Of a DNA stretch of 21,156 bases, positions 18,501 to 21,156 are shown piece after piece. The translations under genes were made by a program, and so were the position numbers. Source of the DNA: Rhizophagus sp. LPA8_4_AMF (Eukaryota > Glomeromycota > Glomeromycetes > Glomerales > Glomeraceae); contig JADRCO010001229.1 in assembly GCA_021464525.1 (NCBI GenBank), positions 1 to 21,156 on the forward strand. Reading direction: 5' to 3'. Numbering within the stretch: position 1 is the stretch's first letter; each line of letters begins with the position of its first letter. Below the pieces are notes generated by a model. The model did no database searches and was not told the origin of the DNA. It saw nothing but the letters and a program-made list of their open reading frames with translations.

Positions 18501-20572
18501 GGTAGATTTTTGATTAAAGTCTAAAATATTTCAAATATAGATTCAATGATACTCTTTAAAGATGATCATTATATTTAAATTCAAATATATTTTCCAAAAT
18601 AATTTACCTCTATTTCGATCAAATATTTTTCTATCCGGTAATAAGGATCATCAATACGAAAAGCTATATAAAAGAAAATGTAAGAATAGAGTTTTTCATG
18701 CAAATGTCAACAATTGATAAACACTTACTCTCTTTAACTATTTTTATTCCTTCTTCAAGAAGATTTACAAGACCAGAACCATTTTCTTGACTTAGTGGTC
18801 CTTTATAAGCTAGAATTTTCCTCCTTTCATAATCAACATTAGAAATGATGACCTTTATTAGATCATCAATATTATTCTTGAGCATACCGATTGACAATGC
18901 TCTATTATATATATTTACAATTTCTTCAGAAGAACTAAAGTTTTTCTCCAAAATCCTTATATAATGACCCCAAAGGTCTCCCGACCAAGGACAGTTGCGA
19001 ACACTTCGCTCAGCTGTTTTTATAAGAATACTAATAGAAACCTTCTTGTCTATTAAATGCTTCTCAAATAAAAATAGCATATAATTTTCCCAAAGAGTAT
19101 TATCAAAATAATAATTAGCAATTGCTCTCTCATATAAAGTACGAATTGCATTCAAAACTGGTTTCTTCTGTTTCTTCTCAAAATCAATATAATCCATGAA
19201 TTTGTCCAGTGAGTTATTTGATGCTGTCTAATGTGTTGAAAGAATTTCAATACATGCAAAATTCATAACGAAAATATTAGAAATTTATTACATACCAATG
19301 CGTTTTCGTATTGATCTCTTTCATAATATTTGTTCTTGGTTTCACTAACATATTTATTTGTCTCTATCATGACGTTCTCATAATTAGAATTATCATATTT
19401 TGTTATAAATGATGAATAATCGCTGAACGTCTTATCCACAGCTACGTAAAGGCAAATAACAATTAATAGTTATAAAAAAAAACTGATGTTATATAAACAT
19501 ATATTTACTCGCATGCGGGACTTTGAGTCGACTCTCATACATATTTTTTACTCTGATCATTTGTTGTTCGTCTCTAATATTAATTCTTGTGAGTAAAATG
19601 ACATTCAATTTTACAATACTATGTTTTAACTATATTTACCGAGGTGAGGCCTGCTGTCAAAATAAAAATTTAATATTAATTCTATCAAATAAAAGTAAAA
19701 TATGATTTAAACCAAACTACAACCTCCAGAATTTCTGCTTCAAAATCTTTATATGCATCCCATATTTGGTGACTCTATTTAAATAGAATACTTTAAGTAA
19801 ACGTTTTGTGATATTAAATATTTATAAAATGACTTACCTTTGTTATATAGTAACAAGTTTCCCGGTTTGCCTCATCAAAGATTTTGCGGACCTGATCTAA
19901 CGTGATAGTGCATTCAAATTCATTTTCCAATTCCATTTCATTCAGGCCGTTTTTGTATTCTTGAACTATATAGCTAACATATTCCTTCCAAAGATTAATC
20001 GCTAGTATGAATAAACACGCAAAATAAATAAATCGCCTTATAAATTGAAATCCAGAGAAAGATGACAAAATAAATAACCTACATAGGTAATCTTGAACAG
20101 CTTTGGAATAAAGCTGTATAACTCTCTGCTTTTCTTCTTTTGTGGATGCTATACGTGATTCATCTTCGATCCATTCATGCCACATTTCTTTCAAAATAAA
20201 AAGTTAACAAAAAACGTAAATTTTTAAATGAATTCCAAAAACATAAAAACAACTAAACCTTCAAAATACCTTCGGATAAAGGGAAAATACTATGCATCAT
20301 TTCTCGTGCTTCTTTTAACTCGTCAAATAACGCTGATTGACGAAGAGTTTGAATATATTGAACATGTACTTCATATTGATACATGTTGTTGGAAAGCTAG
20401 GAAAAAAAAGAAAGAAAAATAAATTTTTTTTTACTCTCAAAAAAAGGGGATAAATTCTTACCTGCTCAAGCAGACCTGCAATAGTTTCGGAAATTGCATT
20501 AATACTTTCCTCCTGGTTTTCAAATTGATCAAGATCACTAAAGTTACTTTCATTGTCCGAAGCGGTGCTCAT
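15575..20572 (-). CDS. SART3: SART3/Prp24-type U4/U6 snRNP recycling factor, 26 exons
   Basis: Nuclear splicing factor that re-anneals U4 and U6 snRNAs after each round of splicing. Exons (minus): 20572-20462, 20396-20270, 20187-20083, 20001-19838, 19774-19724, 19653-19640, 19585-19509, 19441-19296, 19227-18729, 18663-18608, 18520-18417, 18354-18165, 18088-17893, 17824-17800, 17720-17639, 17556-17476, 17412-17275, 17209-17126, 17053-16944, 16871-16799, 16714-16631, 16568-16402, 16328-16238, 16155-16087, 16009-15897, 15827-15575; 1069 residues. HAT repeats fill about residues 40-550 (recurring W..Y and R.I(Y/F)..A). A basic NLS-like patch (KKRKPEDEQQ...AAKRNK) is at about 591-613. Four RRMs follow (about 624-697, 698-780, 788-860, 897-980; RNP1 of RRM3 is RGFAFVEF). 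The C-terminal SNDYFRNIF is the LSm-interaction motif that contacts the U6 LSm ring. Exon 6 is a 14-nt microexon. Confidence 0.93.
16772..16790. repeat. (AT)n microsatellite in SART3 intron
   Basis: About ten AT units lie within the intron between exons 20 and 21 of the SART3-like gene. Length variation here would not affect the coding sequence. It could serve as a strain marker. Confidence 0.8.
17745..17783. repeat. (TAAATAA)n-type microsatellite in SART3 intron
   Basis: Repeated taaataataaa units fill part of the intron between exons 14 and 15 of the SART3-like gene. The exon 15 acceptor (CAG, 17721-17723) and the exon 14 donor lie outside it. Confidence 0.7.
19640..19653 (-). other. 14-nt microexon of the SART3-like gene (exon 6)
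   Basis: CAGGCCTCACCTCG lies between a CAG acceptor and a GTAAAT donor on the minus strand. It is the only stretch that links exon 5 (ending ILE, phase 0) to exon 7 (A-ATT-AAT, phase 2) in frame, giving ILE-QASPR-INIRDEQQ. The acceptor is a tandem CAGCAG, so use of the second AG would shorten the exon to 11 nt and remove one Gln without shifting the frame. Confidence 0.7.
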
Positions 20573-20700
20573 TTTATAAAAAAGTTGGTAATATCGCTAT
20601 GACGAAAACGAATAAATGACTTATAAGATTTTAGGTCGATTATCGTGCACTTCCCCAGTATCACCACAAAAATTTTTCCACACTCACGTGACTTGTGTGG
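20573..20700 (-). promoter_or_regulatory. Proximal upstream region of the SART3-like gene
   Basis: About 130 bp directly before the ATG (20572, minus). The clearest site is the palindrome CACGTG at 20685-20690, 113 bp from the start codon, a binding site for bHLH factors of the Cbf1/USF type. It lies inside a copy of a dispersed repeat (ccccag..tcacca, 20653-20666). Whether it works as a promoter element is inference. Confidence 0.35.
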
Positions 20701-21030
20701 CGCGGTGGCGCGACCAGTTTAGATTTGTTTATTGTTTACAGCAAAACTATATTGTTGATAAACTTTTAGCCAAAAATCATTTACAAATAGCTTTGATTTA
20801 ATTAGTTGACAGCACCCCAATGAATCACGTGTCCGAGCTTGTTACGCCAGCTTTATGCAGATACAAAAAAAAGAACTATCAAGCGCATAACTTTTTTGTG
20901 TGCCAGGTTGGTGGCGCAGCCTTATATATAATATGCATTAGCACGTGATTTCATATGGGATGTGAGATTTAATTGATCTTCCCCAGCGTCACCATCAAAA
21001 AAGCTCAGGCACGTGATTTGGTGGCACAGT
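20651..21030. repeat. Cluster of diverged copies of a CACGTGA-containing repeat family
   Basis: Three related segments are visible. Copy A, 20650-20725, has cttccccagtatcaccac, then cacgtgac, then ggcgcggtggcgcgacc. Copy B, about 20808-20850 in inverted orientation, reverse-complements to gctggcgtaac, agctcggacacgtgattc. Copy C, 20979-21030, has cttccccagcg, CACCATCAAAAAAGCTCAGG, CACGTGATTT and ggtggcacag. A partial ggtggcgcag also sits at 20910-20919. The 20-bp core of copy C (20990-21009) is identical to 14749-14768 inside the TIR element near 14.75 kb, so these are ends of the same transposon family. Copies A and B in opposite orientation could bound one ~200-bp element. Confidence 0.55.
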
Positions 21031-21044
21031 AATATTTAGGGTTC

Positions 21045-21156
21045 CTCAAAATCGAATCAAATCGAATATAAAGCTAATTTGAATTTGTCAAATCAAATTA
21101 GATTCAAATCAAATTCAAATCAAATATCAAATATTTGTCAAATTGACCAATTAAAT
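21045..21156. repeat. Degenerate AATCAAAT-type simple repeat at window edge
   Basis: Repeated aatcgaatcaaat / attcaaatcaaa units continue to the end of the window and probably beyond it. An inverted pair, ctaatttga ... tcaaattag, lies at 21074-21101, so the start of the array can form a hairpin. No gene was seen. Confidence 0.6.

Noticed and set aside
1..21156. tRNA, rRNA or CRISPR loci, or a clustered novel pathway
   Set aside because: By eye I saw no cloverleaf with A and B boxes, no rRNA-like block and no regularly spaced array. The six genes are unrelated housekeeping functions. A tRNAscan/Infernal run would settle the RNA question.

Overview
This window looks like nuclear DNA of an early-diverging fungus. 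It is very AT-rich and holds six conserved, mostly intron-dense eukaryotic genes separated by AT-rich spacers with small transposon remnants. The proteins look opisthokont and fungal, and introns are mostly 50-120 nt. Arbuscular mycorrhizal fungi (Glomeromycotina, e.g. Rhizophagus) are my best guess; that is inference from composition and gene style, not a match I could run.

Layout: 1-2403 is an AT-rich spacer with a possible terminal exon at the left edge (64-323, minus), a hAT-type MITE (659-1037) with a perfect 8-bp target duplication, and a ~600-bp fold-back element (1075-1676). 2404-3623 (+) is a lipid-droplet-associated serine hydrolase (LDAH family, 4 exons). It converges on 4114-5010 (-), an ARFRP1/Arl3-type Arf-like GTPase (5 exons). 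5500-6891 (-) is a single-exon type II membrane protein of the GDP-fucose O-fucosyltransferase superfamily. 7069-10969 (-) is the DNA-damage sensor XPC/Rad4 (15 exons). It is divergent, across a 418-bp shared promoter region, from 11388-12216 (+), ARL2 (5 exons). 12217-15574 is gene-poor: a pogo-like MITE (13791-13954), a decayed coding fragment with a broken zinc knuckle interrupted by a ~73-bp tandem repeat, a TIR element flanked by 14-bp direct repeats, and a short poly(A)-tailed retrocopy with its target duplication. 15575-20572 (-) is a SART3/Prp24-type U4/U6 recycling factor (26 exons, including a 14-nt microexon). 20573-21156 carries its upstream region, which holds four CACGTG palindromes within copies of a repeat also seen near 14.75 kb.

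The six genes are housekeeping functions (lipid-droplet turnover, Golgi trafficking, glycosylation, nucleotide excision repair, tubulin folding, splicing). They do not form an operon-like or pathway cluster. I see no new multi-gene system. The most novel content is the repeats (hAT MITE, fold-back element, dispersed CACCATCAAAAAAGCT family, retrocopy) and unusual splicing (a likely GC-AG intron, several AAG acceptors, a microexon with a tandem acceptor). Exon boundaries were set by hand from reading-frame continuity, splice signals and family resemblance. They have not been tested against transcripts.
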